Positions 17,652 through 27,390 of a DNA stretch of 64,000 bases are shown piece by piece. The DNA lies in contig WRFE01000001.1 of assembly GCA_009778965.1 (NCBI GenBank), positions 49,117 to 113,116 of the forward strand. Direction: 5' to 3'. The stretch is from Candidatus Endomicrobium labiotermitis (GTDB taxonomy: Bacteria > Elusimicrobiota > Endomicrobiia > Endomicrobiales > Endomicrobiaceae). The stretch's first letter is position 1. Each line of letters begins with the position of its first letter. Both the position numbers and the translations under genes were made by a program. Under the pieces are notes generated by a model. It saw only the letters and a program-made list of their open reading frames with translations. It did not search any database and was not told where the DNA came from.

Positions 17652-18765
17652 TCTCGGCCTCTTTATAAACTTTTTCTAAAAAATGCTTAACTAATTTTGT
17701 TTCGTCTTCAACTTCAAGAAGAAATGCGTCATGTCCGTAAGTGGACTTTATTTCTATATACGTCGCGTTATAACCTTTAAGCTTTAGCTGCTTTACGATA
17801 TCTTCGGATTGGTAAGAAGGATACAGCCAGTCCGACTGAAAAGATATTACCAAAAAATTTGTATCTTTATTTTTCGCGGTCTTAACAAAGTTTTTACCTG
17901 AAACGTCAAAAAGATCCATGGCTTTTGTTATGTAAAGGTAGGAATTTGCGTCAAACCTTTTAACAAAAGAATCTCCCCTGTAACGCAAATAGCCTTCCAC
18001 TTCAAAATCCGAAGCAAAACCCGAAGGAGCATTATTTTCTTTTCTTTTTCTTGAAAACTTTTCTTCCATGGATGTGTCGCTCATATATGTTATATGCCCT
18101 ATCATTCTCGCTATGGCAAGCCCGCTGTCCGGACTTTGTTTTGTATCGTAATAGTTGCCGTTATTCCATTTTACGTCCGCCATAATGGATTGTCTTGCAA
18201 CCTCGTTAAAAGCAATTTGCTGCGGCGAATGTTTCATTGTTGTGGCGATAGGTATCGCAGAACACAATGCTTCCGGATAAGAAACCGCCCATTGCAAAAC
18301 CTGCATGCCGCCCATTGAGCCGCCAGCGACAGAAAGAAGTTTTTTTATTCCGAGATGATCTACAAGTTTTTTTTGTCCGGCGACCATATCGGCAACAGTT
18401 ACAACCGGAAAATCCAAAGCATACGGTTTTCCCGTAGAAGGATTAATTGACGCGGGACCGGTGCTTCCCGAACAGCCGGCTAAAATGTTTGAGCATATGA
18501 CAAAATATTTGTCCGTATCAAACGCTTTGCCGGGACCTATCATATTGTCCCACCAGCCAGGTTTTGAAGCGCCTTTATGAAACCCCGCGGCATTCGCGTC
18601 TCCTGAAAAAGCGTGAACTATTAAAACCGCGTTACTTTTATTTTCGTTCATCTTGCCGTAAGTTTCGTAAGCAATAGTAACGTCTTTCAGTTCTTTGCCT
18701 GACTCAAGAACTAATTTATCGAATTTAAAATATTGTGTTTCGATGTTTTCTAATATGTTTTTCAT
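17644..18765 (-). CDS. metX: Homoserine O-acyltransferase MetX
   Basis: This 373-aa alpha/beta-hydrolase-fold enzyme activates homoserine for methionine synthesis. The oxyanion region is [15 protein letters not shown]. The nucleophile Ser is in [13 protein letters not shown], the Asp in [11 protein letters not shown], and the His in YGHDAFLLE. Sequence cannot tell acetyl- from succinyl-CoA use with certainty. The nearby metY argues for O-acetylhomoserine. First gene of metX-metW. Confidence 0.93.
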   Translation of the reverse strand: MKNILENIETQYFKFDKLVLESGKELKDVTIAYETYGKMNENKSNAVLIVHAFSGDANAAGFHKGASKPGWWDNMIGPGKAFDTDKYFVICSNILAGCSGSTGPASINPSTGKPYALDFPVVTVADMVAGQKKLVDHLGIKKLLSVAGGSMGGMQVLQWAVSYPEALCSAIPIATTMKHSPQQIAFNEVARQSIMADVKWNNGNYYDTKQSPDSGLAIARMIGHITYMSDTSMEEKFSRKRKENNAPSGFASDFEVEGYLRYRGDSFVKRFDANSYLYITKAMDLFDVSGKNFVKTAKNKDTNFLVISFQSDWLYPSYQSEDIVKQLKLKGYNATYIEIKSTYGHDAFLLEVEDETKLVKHFLEKVYKEAENG

Positions 18766-18783
18766 AATTTTTAAATAACCTTA

Positions 18784-18860
18784 GATTGGCACGCCCTTTC
18801 AGGGCTCGCAATGACGACAACATAGCTTTTTTCGTAATTCGTAATTTGTAATTCGTAATT
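18784..18860. repeat. Type A half-element and type F repeat upstream of metX
   Basis: A right half-hairpin ends GGGCTCGCAATGAC at 18815. A type F string (AATTCGTAATTTGTAATTCG) follows at 18831-18860. Any metX promoter must lie in or beyond these repeats. Confidence 0.65.
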
Positions 18861-18876
18861 ATATTTATAGATTATA

Positions 18877-19497
18877 TCATTTTTCAATAAACTTTTTTTC
18901 GGCAAATTCACGGATAATGTCCGCGGTTTCACTTAGTCCTAAAACCGATGAATTTACGCATAAATGATAATACTCAGCGCTGCCTCTTTCTATGTTTGTG
19001 TAATAGCGGTAATACTTATTTCTCTGTCTGTCGTTTTTTTCAATCTCTTTTAAAGCGGCGGCAGAGTTTATGTTCAAGTTTTCAGAAATAGTTTTTATTC
19101 TGTCTTTTATATCGGCGCATATAAAAACATTAATACATCTCGGGTGTTCTCTTAGAACATAATCTGCGCATCTGCCTACAAAAACCGCGGATTCTTTTTC
19201 GGCAATATTTTTTATGATATTGCTTTGAATCTTAAAAATCGAATCGTTTATGTTTTCGCTGCATTGCGCGCCGAAAACTCCGCAAAACATATCCGTAAAT
19301 CCGCCGACAAAACGAAACGGAAGCTTCTCATCGGATTTTTCTATAAAATCTTTTCCAAGCCCGCTCTCTTTTGCCGCCATTTCTATAAGTTCTTTATCGT
19401 AAAAAGCAATCTTTAAATCTTTAGCGATTTTTTTGCCTATAAAGAGTCCGCCGCTTCCGTATTGCCTTGCTATCGTAATTACAAGTTTAGAACTCAT
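18877..19497 (-). CDS. Cytidylate-kinase-like family protein (AAK6/Cytidylate_kin2)
   Basis: This 206-aa P-loop kinase-like protein starts MSSKLVITIARQYGSGG and continues FIGKKIAKDLKIAFYDKELI. That is the pattern of the cytidylate kinase-like family often found near membrane or two-component genes. GRCADYVLREH is a second family block. The ATG at 19497 has GGAGG six bases upstream and overlaps the MATE gene end by 11 bases, so I prefer it to an ATG 10 codons earlier. Substrate unknown; it is not the housekeeping Cmk. Confidence 0.8.
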   Translation of the reverse strand: MSSKLVITIARQYGSGGLFIGKKIAKDLKIAFYDKELIEMAAKESGLGKDFIEKSDEKLPFRFVGGFTDMFCGVFGAQCSENINDSIFKIQSNIIKNIAEKESAVFVGRCADYVLREHPRCINVFICADIKDRIKTISENLNINSAAALKEIEKNDRQRNKYYRYYTNIERGSAEYYHLCVNSSVLGLSETADIIREFAEKKFIEK

Positions 19498-20902
19498 TTT
19501 TTCCTCCGGTATTGATTCTGGATACATTCGGGACTTCGTCCCTCAGTACAAAGGGAGAATTCCCTTCGAGTTTTTTATACTGCATTCTAAGCAAAATAAC
19601 ACAAATTATAAACGATAACAAATCTGCTATAGGCATGCTTAACCATACGCCTGTAATATCTAAAAATTTCGGTAAAAACAAAATAAGCGGTATCAACAAT
19701 ATAACCTGCCTTGTCACGGAAAGAATAATACTCAAATACGCTTTCCCTATGCTTTGGAAAAATGTAGAAGCTACAATCTGCACAGCGGCAAGAGAATAAA
19801 ACATAAACACATAACGCAAGCCCGACGCAGTCATATCTATAAGCATTTTATCTCTTGTGAAAGCGCCCGCGACCGCGTGAGGAAACAATTCTACAATAAT
19901 AAAGCCGGCAGTCATTACAATAACGCCTATAAAAATCGTCTTGTTTAAAACTTCTTTAACCCTTCCGTATAATCCAGCGCCGTAATTGTACCCTGCTATG
20001 GGCTGCATTCCCTGATTTATTCCGAAAACTATCATAACAAAAAGAAACGCGACGCGGTTGACGATTCCGTAAGCCCCGACAGCCAAATCCCCGCCGTAAT
20101 ATGTAAACTGTCTGTTTAAAAGTATTATAACAACGCTTGATGACGCGTTAAGCAAAAACGGAGCAAGCCCTATTGAAAATATCCCGCTTACAATCGCTTT
20201 TCTCAGTTTGTAGATACCGTTTTTAAAATACAAAAACTTTGTTTTATCGGTAAAAAAATAAATTTGCCAAAGCAAAACCAAAAACTGCGATATTACTGTG
20301 GCGAGAGCGCTTCCCCTTATACCCCAGCCAAAACCGAAAATAAATAAAGGATTTAAAATAATATTAAAAATTACCGTGGCAATTGCGGCATACATCGCTT
20401 CTTTCGGATAACCAGAAGAACGCATTAATGCATTAAGCCCCATAAATAAATGAACAACAACATTTCCCGCGACAATTACAAACATAAAATCGTACGCATA
20501 AGGAAGCACGTCCGGACTTGCGCCGAAAAATTTAAGTATCGGGGTAAGCCATATTAACACGGGAATAGATAATCCTATTCCCAGTATAAGATTTAGCGTC
20601 ACGACATTTCCGAGTATATAATTGGCGGAATCGTAATCTTTTTGTCCGAGGCGTATAGATAAAAGAGCTGAAGCGCCGACGCCTATAAGAGCGCCGAATG
20701 CCGCGCCGAGCGTCATTATAGGAAAGCTTATGGCAATACCCGAAAGCGCAAGCGGACCCACGCCGTGACCGATAAAAATGCTGTCGGTTATATTGTAAAT
20801 CGACATGGCAATCATACCGATTACCGCTGGAATCGCGTATTGGATTAAAAGTTTTCCGACCGGCTGAGTGCCGAGAGATAAAGGCGCTGATGAATTATTC
20901 AT
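19487..20902 (-). CDS. MATE family efflux transporter
   Basis: This 471-aa membrane protein has about 12 helices in two MatE repeats. The first begins GKLLIQYAIPAVIGMIAMSI and includes ITDSIFIGHGVGPLALSG. The second half has GINQGMQPIAGYNYGAG, the typical MATE block. Members export drugs or metabolites using Na+ or H+. The NorM/DinF-like family is confident, but the substrate is not. It overlaps the kinase-like gene downstream. Confidence 0.9.
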   Translation of the reverse strand: MNNSSAPLSLGTQPVGKLLIQYAIPAVIGMIAMSIYNITDSIFIGHGVGPLALSGIAISFPIMTLGAAFGALIGVGASALLSIRLGQKDYDSANYILGNVVTLNLILGIGLSIPVLIWLTPILKFFGASPDVLPYAYDFMFVIVAGNVVVHLFMGLNALMRSSGYPKEAMYAAIATVIFNIILNPLFIFGFGWGIRGSALATVISQFLVLLWQIYFFTDKTKFLYFKNGIYKLRKAIVSGIFSIGLAPFLLNASSSVVIILLNRQFTYYGGDLAVGAYGIVNRVAFLFVMIVFGINQGMQPIAGYNYGAGLYGRVKEVLNKTIFIGVIVMTAGFIIVELFPHAVAGAFTRDKMLIDMTASGLRYVFMFYSLAAVQIVASTFFQSIGKAYLSIILSVTRQVILLIPLILFLPKFLDITGVWLSMPIADLLSFIICVILLRMQYKKLEGNSPFVLRDEVPNVSRINTGGKNEF

Positions 20903-20915
20903 AGTTTATATGACA

Positions 20916-21017
20916 AACCCCTCACCCTCTTGCTTCGCAAGTCCCTCTCCCGCAGGGGGCGAGGGCAATTACTTTAGCTCCTTCTCCCCTTGCGGGAGAG
21001 GGTTGGGGTGAGGGGTT
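20916..21017. repeat. Full type D palindromic repeat
   Basis: AACCCCTCACCCTC opens and GGTTGGGGTGAGGGGTT closes it. The inner stems CCCTCTCCCGC and GCGGGAGAGGG face each other. This is the fullest type D unit outside coding sequence. Confidence 0.75.
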
Positions 21018-21031
21018 GCCGTTTAACTAAA

Positions 21032-22321
21032 TTACTCCTGTGATTTTATAAGAGCCTGCTCTAAATCGTTTATTATATCATTGGCATTTTCTATTCCTAC
21101 TGAAAGCCTTATATAATCGGGCGTTACTCCTGCCGACAAACGCTGTTCTTCGCTAAGCTGCTGATGCGTTGTGCTTGCGGGATGGGTTGCCAAAGTTTTC
21201 GCGTCGCCCAAATTTGTCACATGCGAAATAAGCTGCAATGAATTAATAAACTTTTTACTTTGCTCAACTCCGCCTTTAACGCCAAAGCCGACCAAAGGAC
21301 CGCCGTTTCCATTAAAATATTTTTGGGCCTTCGCGTATTCTTTATTATCTTCAAGTCCCGGATAATTTACCCAAGCCACATTTTTATTTTGTTTCAGATA
21401 TTTCGCAATAGCAAGCGCGTTGTCGTTATGCCTGGGCATTCTTAAATGCAAAGTTTCAAGCCCCTGCAAAACCAAAAATGAATTGAACGGCGAAATTATC
21501 GCGCCGATATCTCTGTTTAGTCCGGCTCTGATTTTTGCCAAATAAGCAAAACCTTTAAACGCTTTCACAAAATCCAAACCGTGATAACTCGCGTCAGGAC
21601 CGGCTATTGAAGGAAACTTTCCGTTTTCCCAGTTAAATTTTCCGCTGTCAACTATTATTCCGGCAGCGCTTGTTCCGTGACCGCCCAAGTATTTAGTCGC
21701 GGAATAAATAGCGATATCAGCTCCGTATTCAAAAGGTCTGCATATATAAGGCGTTGACGTATTATCAACTATAAGAGGCAGTCCGTTTTCGTGGGCAAGC
21801 GCGGAAAGTTTTTCAAGTTCCGGCGTATCAAGTTTTGGGTTGCCAAAAATTTCCGCGTAGACCGCTTTTGTTTTGGAGTTTATCGCTTTTTTTACCTGCT
21901 CCAAATCCGCTGAATCCACAAAATTTACTTTTATGCCGAACTTTTTTAATGTGTTTGAAAATAAATTGTAAGTGCCGCCGTAAAGATTATTCAAAGCGAC
22001 TATTTCATCTCCGCTTTGCGCAAGCACGGTAATGGCAAGAAAAATTGCCGACATACCGCTTGATACCGCAAGCGCGCCTATTCCGCCGTCCAAAAGGGCA
22101 ACGCGTTTTTCCAAAACGTCGGTGGTAGGGTTATTTAAACGGACATATATATTGCCCGGCTCGCTTAATTCAAAAAGCTTAGCCGCGTGGTCTGTATTTT
22201 TAAACTGATACGCGGTAGTCTGATGAATCGGCACGGCTATTGAGCCTGTAACCGGATCCGGCTCCTGTCCGCCGTGAACTAAAATACTTTCTTTTGTTAA
22301 TTTATCATCTATTTTTGACAT
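21032..22321 (-). CDS. metY: O-acetylhomoserine aminocarboxypropyltransferase MetY
   Basis: This 430-aa PLP enzyme makes homocysteine from O-acetylhomoserine and sulfide. The PLP lysine is in [36 protein letters not shown] and VDNTSTPYI are class hallmarks. The ATG at 22321 has AAGGAG 8-9 bases upstream; an ATG seven codons earlier lies before that site and is rejected. Together with metX and metW 3 kb away it gives direct sulfhydrylation to homocysteine. A long leader precedes it. Confidence 0.93.
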   Translation of the reverse strand: MSKIDDKLTKESILVHGGQEPDPVTGSIAVPIHQTTAYQFKNTDHAAKLFELSEPGNIYVRLNNPTTDVLEKRVALLDGGIGALAVSSGMSAIFLAITVLAQSGDEIVALNNLYGGTYNLFSNTLKKFGIKVNFVDSADLEQVKKAINSKTKAVYAEIFGNPKLDTPELEKLSALAHENGLPLIVDNTSTPYICRPFEYGADIAIYSATKYLGGHGTSAAGIIVDSGKFNWENGKFPSIAGPDASYHGLDFVKAFKGFAYLAKIRAGLNRDIGAIISPFNSFLVLQGLETLHLRMPRHNDNALAIAKYLKQNKNVAWVNYPGLEDNKEYAKAQKYFNGNGGPLVGFGVKGGVEQSKKFINSLQLISHVTNLGDAKTLATHPASTTHQQLSEEQRLSAGVTPDYIRLSVGIENANDIINDLEQALIKSQE

Positions 22322-22522
22322 TTTATAACTCCTTAGGGACAAAAACCCTTTTTAATTTTTTGTATATGATATTATTTTTTAAGCTTTACTGCAAAACATT
22401 ATAATATCACATTCGGAAAATACCAATGTACCAATAATTCATATTTGCCTGCCTTTTTTTACTTATTATTTAAATTTGAAATTGAGTTTGTGTTTTGAAA
22501 CTTAATTGCGGAACTTGGTTCC

Positions 22523-22624
22523 TTACATTCGTACTGCGGAAAAAGAAAGACGCATGCATTCGCGCGATGCGAAAACATGTTTAAGAGATGCATTAATGAT
22601 GGCTTTTTTTATTAAATACTTCAT
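22523..22624 (-). CDS. Putative 33-aa peptide in the metY leader
   Basis: ATG at 22624 lies three or four bases after the predicted start of the metY transcript. The frame runs 33 codons to TAA at 22523 and begins MKYLIKKAIINASLKH. It holds three Met and one Cys codon (ECMRLSFSAVRM at the end) followed by a small GGAAC/GTTCC hairpin. It could be a leader peptide or a chance frame. No family recognised. Confidence 0.35.
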   Translation of the reverse strand: MKYLIKKAIINASLKHVFASRECMRLSFSAVRM

Positions 22625-22633
22625 ATTGCAGAC

Positions 22634-22662
22634 ATAATATAAAAGTTCCCGGTAAATGTCAA
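22634..22662 (-). promoter_or_regulatory. Sigma-70-type promoter upstream of metY
   Basis: On the minus strand TTGACA (22657-22662) is separated by exactly 17 bases from TATTAT (22634-22639). The start near 22627 would give a leader of about 300 bases before metY. I looked for a SAM riboswitch consensus in that leader and did not find one. Confidence 0.65.
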
Positions 22663-22743
22663 AGTTATTTTTTTCGTTTTGTTTAATCAAGCGCCAGACG
22701 CATTACATAAACAAAACCGGATATTAACGACAAAACGAAACGA

Positions 22744-22769
22744 CAGAGATAAAAATTAATTTATCTCTG
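22744..22769. terminator. 10-bp perfect hairpin, possible terminator
   Basis: CAGAGATAAA at 22744-22753 pairs with TTTATCTCTG at 22760-22769 around AATTAA. On the minus strand it is followed by a T-rich but broken run (TCGTTTCGTTTTG). It may end transcription of the lipoprotein gene at 22872, or separate it from metY. Confidence 0.4.
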
Positions 22770-22820
22770 CCGTTTAAGTTTGGTTATCATTCAGGACTTG
22801 AAATCTACAATTTACAATGA

Positions 22821-22846
22821 GATTGCGGCTCAAAGGCCGCAATGAC
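22821..22846. repeat. Type A half-element
   Basis: GATTGCGGCTCAAAGGCCGC followed by AATGAC: a right half with stem GCGGC/GCCGC, 25 bases from the lipoprotein stop. Confidence 0.7.
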
Positions 22847-22871
22847 GACGATTAAAATGCGTTATAAACTG

Positions 22872-23504
22872 CTATTGCAGTTTATACGAAGCAACCATGG
22901 TATCAAAATCATTTTTTACTTTATCAAAATCCGACGATTCGGCAGAGCATTGGACAGCATACGCGTTTTCATCAATAAACATATAAAACAATTTAAACGT
23001 AAAAGGAATATTTCCGGCCGGTCTCGTTATTGCGGTATATTCCAAAGCTTCCATACTATTAATTATTATTCGGTTTGGCCCGCTGACTTCCGCTTCTCCA
23101 AACGCGCTTTTTACCAATTCCTGAGCGTATGCTGCAAATTCATCGTTTGTTTTTACATCAGAAGGAACTCTGTCAACAGTCATTATAACAGCCGCCCCGG
23201 GAGCTCTTCCGTCTACATTCATGTAAACCGGAACTTCAGCGCTCTGAACTCTCATCCAGCCGTTCGCCGATACTATAGTCGGCGTTAATCTGGGAGCTGC
23301 AGGCTCGCTAACTAACCTTGCAGAAAAAACTTCCTGCTGAGGAACCGGAAGCGAAGAAGTCGCAGCCTGCGATGCCGGCGCCGTACTCTTAGCGGGCATA
23401 TCGGTACGGAAAGATTTATCGCCGCTTGAATTATTATCTCCTCCGCATGCGGCAAGAAAAAACGCTAAAACAAACGCAAAAAATAGAACTGAAAACTGTT
23501 TCAT
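22872..23504 (-). CDS. Lipoprotein of unknown function
   Basis: This 210-aa protein has a signal peptide with lipobox LAAC (about residues 17-20), then a Ser/Ala/Pro-rich linker to about residue 70. A compact domain follows, containing VQSAEVPVYMNVDG and a YAVQCSAESSDFDKVKNDFD segment near the C-terminus. The last part resembles the DcrB/PsbP-like fold in pattern (a VQCSA-type strand followed by a helix), but this is weak. It is likely anchored in the outer or inner membrane. Function unknown. Confidence 0.7.
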   Translation of the reverse strand: MKQFSVLFFAFVLAFFLAACGGDNNSSGDKSFRTDMPAKSTAPASQAATSSLPVPQQEVFSARLVSEPAAPRLTPTIVSANGWMRVQSAEVPVYMNVDGRAPGAAVIMTVDRVPSDVKTNDEFAAYAQELVKSAFGEAEVSGPNRIIINSMEALEYTAITRPAGNIPFTFKLFYMFIDENAYAVQCSAESSDFDKVKNDFDTMVASYKLQ

Positions 23505-23549
23505 AATAAGACTCCTTTTATATAATATTCTACTCTATGTGACTTATTT

Positions 23550-23761
23550 GTCATTGCGGGGAGGAAGCAATGTTTCCGACGAAGTAATCCATTTTAAAAG
23601 CAATGTGGATTGCCATGTCAAGACTTTGTCGTCTTTCAGACCCGGTGCGCTCACATCTCGCGCCCGTTCGTGACTCGCGCTCCTTATTCGTCGCGCACTC
23701 ACCCCCGCAATGACTACAGAACATCAATCGTCTTTAATTCGTCATTCGTAATTTGTAATTG
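23550..23761. repeat. Type A element containing type E module, plus type F
   Basis: GTCATTGCGGGG at 23550 pairs with CCCCGCAATGAC ending at 23714. Inside it, 23642-23700 is the E module (GGTGCGCTCACATCTCGCGC to TTATTCGTCGCGCAC). A type F string follows at 23734-23761, just before the autotransporter stop. No gene is supported in this gap. Confidence 0.8.
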
Positions 23762-23767
23762 TCTTTT

Positions 23768-26700
23768 TTAAAGTTCTAATTTAATTTTCAGAGATCCCGA
23801 AAAACCTTCACGAACACCGGAAAAAGTTTGCGCGCTTAAATCTAATGTTAAATTTTTGAAAATATTAATACCCATACCTATTCCGCCGGAAAATGTTCCG
23901 CCGTTCAAGGTAGGAGCCTCAATATCGTGACCGTCTATTTGCGCTTTTATGGCTCCGCTCAATTCATAATCGTAAGAAACCGTTAAATACGGCTTAAATG
24001 TATTATTTATTTCATATTCGCCTTTCGCACCGGCTTTTATGCGGTTTGAAAGAACAGAATCAAATTTATATTTTTCTTTGGTAGGCAATTCAACTTCGCT
24101 CCCGCCGACGCTTGTGAGAGTATATCCTCCGGAAAGATCAAGATTCACTTTTTCGCTGATTTCAAAAACAACTCCCGCGCCTAAACCTAAACCAAAGTAC
24201 ATTGAACTGTATTCATAATTCGCGTTTGCAAGCTCGGTATTATACTCATTGGAAATCTGCCCTGCTCTTATTAAACCTTCAATATATCCGTCCCCGTCTT
24301 CTCCGACTTCTTTTTTACCCAGAATACCGCCGCCGACAGCGGTTACCTTACCGTCACCTTTTACGCTGTCAAAACCCGAAAACTCATTTTCAGTTTCAAA
24401 ATTACCGGTTACATATTCCGCAAAAACACCCAGGGAAAGCGATTCGAATTTTCTTTCAATACCGGCTACTATTCCCAAATCGTTAAGAGATACCGAAGAA
24501 CCGGTATTATATTTTGAGCTTCCGCCGGTAACCGCGCCTATCAGCCCCATATCTCCCACCTTTAAATCAGGGGACAGTAATTCGCCGGACACAGTATTAG
24601 CTGCCAGCCCCGCGGCAATGGCCGCAGCCGCGACGCCTTCAGACAACGATTTTGTCTGGGGATTAAAAAATCTTTCGACAAAATCGGCAATTAATTGTTT
24701 ATTACTGACATATATATTACAAATATCCGCCCAGGCGGCTCCTTGGCTCGCTATCACTTGCGTTTGTTTAGGAGATCCGTAAAGACCTGCAACGCTTTCT
24801 ATTAAGACAATTCTGTCTCCGTCCGAGAAATCCGCATCTGTTCCAAAAGTCAATTTTACGTTTGTATTAGCAAGATTCGTCATTCCGCTTGTAACATAAA
24901 TAATCGGCGTAGTGATATTTGAATCTTCAATATAAAAATTATAATTTTCAAAACCGCTCATGTTCCCGACTGTAAGCTGCCCGCTCTTAATTTCAAGAGT
25001 GTTTCCCGTAAAAAAATCTGCCAGACTTGACGTTCCGTAATTTTTAGCCCAGCCGCCGTAAAGAGTGCCGACATTTAAATTGCCGATTACAGTGACCTTA
25101 TTATTAATGGCAGATACTTTTTCAGAACCGGAGTATCCATAAGCTTCACCGCCTAAAATTTGATCGACATATCCGGAAATATTTTCAAGAATGACAGAAT
25201 TATAATTGGCTTTCGCAATTGAAGCGGAGGTAAGTGAAGACTGCGCGTAGCCTCCATAAATATTGTTAACGCTTCCTGTTATAATTTTTACAGTATTATT
25301 GTTAGCCTGCGCATTTGAAAAAGATTGCGAGAAGCCGCCAAAAGCATTATTCACTGTAACATTATCAAGCTCAACATAATTATTATCAGCCTGCCCGCTT
25401 GATTTTAAAGAATTCGCCGCGCCTCCATAAACACTGTTGCTAATGCTTCCGCCAGTTACTGTTACCCTATTACCGTCTGCAAAATTCAATGTATTCCCGC
25501 TGCCTATCCATCCTGAAAAAGAACGCCCGCCGTAAACTACGCCTAGCGCTGAATTTTCAAGTATTACATTATTTTCATTCGCATATTGCGCTACAGTAAT
25601 TTCGGTTGTTACAGTCCCCGTAGCTCCAACCGTACAAAAACCTCCGTTGACCCCGTTAACTGCCGAATTCAATACATATACGGTATTTCCATAGGCTCTT
25701 CCCGTATCGGCTTGAGCCGAAATAAATGCCCCGAAAACATCCATGCTTCCGGTGTTTGTTAAATTTTCAATTTCAACGTAATTATTGTTTGTTTCAAAAC
25801 CGCCGTATCCCACGCTTTCATATAATAAATTTCCGCCCCAAAGATAAGCTCCGTATATATTTGCCGCGCCCGCGCTTGTAATATTTTTAACAGAAACCGA
25901 ACTTCCGTTTGCCTGCCCGCTAAGCTGCGCTCCTACGCTAGAAGTAGAAGAAAAAACATAACTGCCGTAGACACGGTTAACTCCTATACTGTCTTCTATT
26001 ATTACTTTGTTACTATTCGCGGTTACATTATCGCCGGCGGACAAAGAACCCATAACCCTGCCGCTGTATAAATTAGAAGACGATATTGAAACTACATTGC
26101 CGTTTACCTGCACGCTGTTTCTTTGGCTGTAACCCAAGCTGTTAGCTATTACATAAGAACCGGCGACATAACTTGTTGTCGAATATGAAATTGTAACTTC
26201 ATTCTCATTTGAAATTATGTTTGAAACACCGTCAACCTCTATATGACTTCCTGATACAACCCCATTATTTACCTCTACTTCCGCTGAATTTATTGAAATT
26301 TTATTTTTGTTTGAATACACATTAAAAGAAAAAGAAGAAGGCATACTTATCTTCATCCTGGATCCTAAAACTTCTGAAATTTGAAGTATATTATCTATTT
26401 CAACCGTGTTTAAATTCGCGGTGATATTTCCGATTTCTATGGAATTGCCTATATATATATAGGAAGCTCTGGCGCCATCCAAATAAAGAGTCGGCGAATT
26501 TTTAACAGAAACTTCATTTCCGTTTGATGTAATGTTTCCTATTGAACCGTTTGCTTCAAGCGATATTGCAGAACCATATATATTTCCGCCGTTTATATCT
26601 GACCAGTTAATAACCGCAGAATTAGAACTTGCAAAAATATTTCCGATTGAACCGCCCGTTATAATATTCACCCAAGAACCTAATATATCTCCGGCAGTCA

Positions 26701-26998
26701 TTGTTGACCCGTAAAAGGCTGCGGAATTATAATTTGCCGTAACATTTCCAAAGTCTATAGCAGCCGTAGTTGAATAATAAACAACCCCGCCTGCTATAGT
26801 GTAAGAATTTGTCGAGTACACAATACGACTGCCCGGCTGAAAAATATTATTTGTAACGGTTACCTGTGAAGAAATATTTATTTCCGTATCCGGAGCAGTT
26901 ACTGAAGTTCCGAATAAATTGATCTGTGCAAAACTTTTATCTGCGCATAAAAATAATGCAGCAACCGCGAATAAAGCAAACATTAGTATTTTTTTCAT
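23768..26998 (-). CDS. Autotransporter-type outer-membrane protein
   Basis: This 1076-aa protein has a Sec signal peptide (about residues 1-24, cleavage after KSFA). The passenger (about 25-790) is low-complexity and rich in Asn, Ser, Gly and Val. It has many repeats of the form NNxVxIxxxxxxxxxIYGGxA, as expected for a beta-helix. The last 250 or so residues are an autotransporter beta-barrel with alternating amphipathic strands, ending LKIKLEL. Type V secretion to the cell surface is inferred. No protease or adhesin motif is visible in the passenger, so its role is open. A promoter and a hairpin lie upstream. Confidence 0.82.
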   Translation of the reverse strand: MKKILMFALFAVAALFLCADKSFAQINLFGTSVTAPDTEINISSQVTVTNNIFQPGSRIVYSTNSYTIAGGVVYYSTTAAIDFGNVTANYNSAAFYGSTMTAGDILGSWVNIITGGSIGNIFASSNSAVINWSDINGGNIYGSAISLEANGSIGNITSNGNEVSVKNSPTLYLDGARASYIYIGNSIEIGNITANLNTVEIDNILQISEVLGSRMKISMPSSFSFNVYSNKNKISINSAEVEVNNGVVSGSHIEVDGVSNIISNENEVTISYSTTSYVAGSYVIANSLGYSQRNSVQVNGNVVSISSSNLYSGRVMGSLSAGDNVTANSNKVIIEDSIGVNRVYGSYVFSSTSSVGAQLSGQANGSSVSVKNITSAGAANIYGAYLWGGNLLYESVGYGGFETNNNYVEIENLTNTGSMDVFGAFISAQADTGRAYGNTVYVLNSAVNGVNGGFCTVGATGTVTTEITVAQYANENNVILENSALGVVYGGRSFSGWIGSGNTLNFADGNRVTVTGGSISNSVYGGAANSLKSSGQADNNYVELDNVTVNNAFGGFSQSFSNAQANNNTVKIITGSVNNIYGGYAQSSLTSASIAKANYNSVILENISGYVDQILGGEAYGYSGSEKVSAINNKVTVIGNLNVGTLYGGWAKNYGTSSLADFFTGNTLEIKSGQLTVGNMSGFENYNFYIEDSNITTPIIYVTSGMTNLANTNVKLTFGTDADFSDGDRIVLIESVAGLYGSPKQTQVIASQGAAWADICNIYVSNKQLIADFVERFFNPQTKSLSEGVAAAAIAAGLAANTVSGELLSPDLKVGDMGLIGAVTGGSSKYNTGSSVSLNDLGIVAGIERKFESLSLGVFAEYVTGNFETENEFSGFDSVKGDGKVTAVGGGILGKKEVGEDGDGYIEGLIRAGQISNEYNTELANANYEYSSMYFGLGLGAGVVFEISEKVNLDLSGGYTLTSVGGSEVELPTKEKYKFDSVLSNRIKAGAKGEYEINNTFKPYLTVSYDYELSGAIKAQIDGHDIEAPTLNGGTFSGGIGMGINIFKNLTLDLSAQTFSGVREGFSGSLKIKLEL

Positions 26999-27023
26999 TT
27001 CTTCTCCTTATTTTCAGCTTCCC

Positions 27024-27063
27024 AAAATAAAAACGCCTGCCCGAAAATTAACCGGGAAGACGT
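27024..27063 (-). terminator. Attenuator-like hairpin in the autotransporter leader
   Basis: On the minus strand ACGTCTTCCCG pairs with CGGGCAGGCGT (one mismatch, one G-T) around a nine-base loop, then runs into TTTTTATTTT. It lies between the promoter at 27152-27180 and the start codon at 26998, so it would stop most transcripts before the gene unless opened. Confidence 0.5.
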
Positions 27064-27151
27064 CCAAAATACATTTAAAAGACTATTTGATCTGATTTAT
27101 ATGACATTTTTCGCCTTAGTTTTATTTTTTGGCTATTTTGTCTACATAAAA

Positions 27152-27180
27152 ATTATACAAAACAATCAATCAATAAGCAA
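27152..27180 (-). promoter_or_regulatory. Promoter of the autotransporter gene
   Basis: On the minus strand TTGCTT (27175-27180) and TATAAT (27152-27157) are 17 bases apart. The leader would be about 145 bases. The stretch 27181-27333 upstream holds no supported gene. Confidence 0.55.
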
Positions 27181-27333
27181 TATGACCAAGAGTAAGTGAC
27201 GAGCGGTGCAAACACAAAGACAGTCCGTCAAAGGTTTAAAAGTTTGCCGGAAGCGTGTAAATTAGGAGCGACGCAATCCCGTATTACAACCTTATGGGAC
27301 AGGCTCCATATAAACACAAAAAACAAGCCGCAT

Positions 27334-27373
27334 AAAAAAAGCCTGTGCGTTTGTATAATTAACGCACAGGCTT
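27334..27373 (-). terminator. Rho-independent terminator of the GGGtGRT gene
   Basis: AAGCCTGTGCGTT (27339-27351) pairs perfectly with AACGCACAGGCTT (27361-27373). On the minus strand the hairpin is followed by seven T. It sits about 18 bases after the stop codon at 27391. Confidence 0.9.
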
Positions 27374-27390
27374 TTGATATATATTAAAAC

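Noticed and set aside
22322-22627. SAM riboswitch before metY
   Set aside because: The leader lacks the conserved SAM-I core and I could not fit SAM-II or SAM-III patterns, so only the leader itself is reported.
24249-24782. 177-codon plus-strand ORF inside the autotransporter
   Set aside because: It is antisense to the beta-barrel coding region and is Pro/Ser-rich from codon bias alone.
27196-27387. 63-codon plus-strand ORF upstream of the GGGtGRT terminator
   Set aside because: Its 3' part is the terminator hairpin, it has no ribosome binding site, and it has no recognisable protein pattern.
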